This document shows, one piece after another, positions 62,700 to 64,000 of a DNA stretch of 64,000 nt (the first letter of the stretch is position 1; each line of letters starts with the position of its first letter). The DNA comes from Setophaga petechia (taxonomy: Eukaryota; Chordata; Aves; Passeriformes; Parulidae), in assembly GCA_024362935.1 (NCBI GenBank), contig JANCRA010000030.1:7856096-7920095 (forward strand), in the 5' to 3' direction. The notes beneath the pieces were generated by a model. That model was given only the letters and a program-made list of their open reading frames with translations. It was not told the origin of the DNA and did no database searches. The position numbers and the translations under genes were made by a program.

Positions 62700-63475
62700 C
62701 CATCCCTGATGGTTTTGGGATGGGGCCTGATGGTTTGGGATGGGGATAGAGCCATCCCTGATGGTTTGGGATGGGATGGAGCCATCCCTGATGGTTTGGG
62801 ATGGGGATGGAGCCATCCCTGATGGTTTGGGATGGGGATGGAGCCATCCCTGATGGTTTTGGGATGGGGATGGGGATTGAGACCCATCTCTGATGGGTTT
62901 GGGATGGGGATGGAGCCATCCCTGATGGTTTGGGATGGGATGGAGCCATCCCTGATGGTTTGGGATGGGATGGAGCCATCCCTGATGGTTTTGGGGATGG
63001 GGATGGAGCCATCCCTGATGGGTTTGGATGGGATGGAGCCATCCCTGATGGGTTTGGGATGGGGATGGAGCCATCCCTGATGGTTTTGGGATGGGATGGG
63101 GATTGAAAACCATCCCTGATAGTTTTTGATGGGGATGGAGCCATCCCTGATGGTTTTGGGATGGGGATGGAGCCATTCCTGACGGATTTGGATGGGATGG
63201 AGCCATCCCTGATGGTTTTGGGATGGGGATGGAGCCATCCTTGATGGTTTTGGGATGGGAAGGGATGAGGATTGAGAGCCATTCCTGATGGTTTTTGATT
63301 GGGATGGAGCCATCCCTGATGGTTTTGAGGATGGGATGGGGATTGAGACCCATCTCTGATGGGTTTGGGATGGGATGGAGCCATCCCTGATGGGTTTGGG
63401 ATGGGATGGAGCCATCCCTGATGGTTTTGGGGATGGGATGGAGCCATCCCTGATGGTTTTGGGATGGGGTGTTCC
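62700..63475 (+). repeat. ~30-bp G-rich minisatellite, about 25 copies
   Basis: The unit gatggagccatccctgatgg plus ttttgggatgggg has a period of 29-33 bp; every few copies a longer variant contains gattgagacccatctctgat. Frames of 290-405 codons on the minus strand are artefacts. Confidence 0.97.
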
Positions 63476-64000
63476 CAACCAGGCAACAGAGGCAAGATCC
63501 ATTCCAAGATGTTTTCAGCCCTGCCCCAGCCTCAGTTCTGGGGAATAACCTCTAGAACAAAGCTCCAGGTGGGAAAGGAAAAGAATTTTCAACCATTCTG
63601 CTGGCACAGGATTAGTTAGTGCAAGGCTAAATCCCACTAATTTAAAAGCCTGGAGTGCAGGGTGATAAATGGCCCAGCTTCCTGTATTGTTTGATAATGA
63701 ATTGTTTGAATCCTGTTGTATTAAGGGGTGGAAAAACCAGCAAGATAGAAGAGGAATGCTCTTTTCCTTCTGTGCACACTGAACTCCATTTGTTGGGAAA
63801 GGATTTATGGTTTTCATCATAATTTAATTCTAAAACATATCACTTAATTAAAGGGATTTATTAAAATCCTCTGGCAGTGCCTTTTTACGATTAGCCCAGG
63901 ACTCAGACCCTGAATGTCAGGGAGAAAATTCATCAATTGATTTGTTGAACTGCACAGGTCTCACCTCCCCCTCTCCCTGCTCTGCCTGAGTCAGGGTGGA
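63476..64000. other. intergenic, unique
   Basis: No gene or recognised repeat was found. Confidence 0.4.

Noticed and set aside
62290..63507. 405-codon minus-strand frame (HPKPSGMAPS repeats)
   Set aside because: It arises from the 30-bp minisatellite. There is no splice or domain evidence.
41871..64000. A downstream neighbour gene (such as a ficolin or OLFM1)
   Set aside because: No exon with recognisable protein similarity was found on either strand; the region is repeats and unique non-coding sequence.

Overview
The window is vertebrate nuclear DNA from a bird, most likely a passerine. The evidence is a split collagen gene with phase-0 Gly-X-Y exons and GT-AG introns, CR1-type LINE tails, and several short solo LTRs of kinds I recognise from songbird genomes. 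The LTR family assignments are from memory and were not searched.

Positions 1-41,870 hold the 3' part of one gene on the + strand, COL5A1 (pro-alpha1(V) collagen). I resolve 36 coding exons plus one alternative exon. Counting back from a last exon numbered 66, as in mammals, they are exons 31-66 with 64A/64B. Exons 31-61 encode 702 residues of uninterrupted Gly-X-Y triple helix. Exon 62 holds the end of the helix and a furin-type RTRR site. Exons 62-66 encode the C-propeptide (COLFI domain) with eight cysteines. The stop codon is at 38884-38886 and the 3'UTR runs to a cluster of AATAAA signals at 41742-41847. The promoter, the N-propeptide and the first third of the helix lie upstream of the window. 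Distinguishing residues (LQLCHPD rather than [24 protein letters not shown]) favour COL5A1 over COL11A1.

Positions 41,870-64,000 appear intergenic. I found no coding exon there on either strand. The sequence is made of unique DNA, CR1 tails, solo LTRs and a dense set of minisatellites. Most long open frames in the window are artefacts of tandem repeats.

Three features stand out. (1) Minisatellites, with units from 5 to 92 bp, fill or abut many introns and in places touch splice sites. (2) At least seven solo LTRs are present; six have readable 6-bp target duplications. They include one LTR nested in another, an inverted LTR pair, and an LTR that makes up nearly 90% of intron 46. (3) The mutually exclusive exons 64A/64B are separated by only 55 bp, which suggests steric exclusion of double inclusion.
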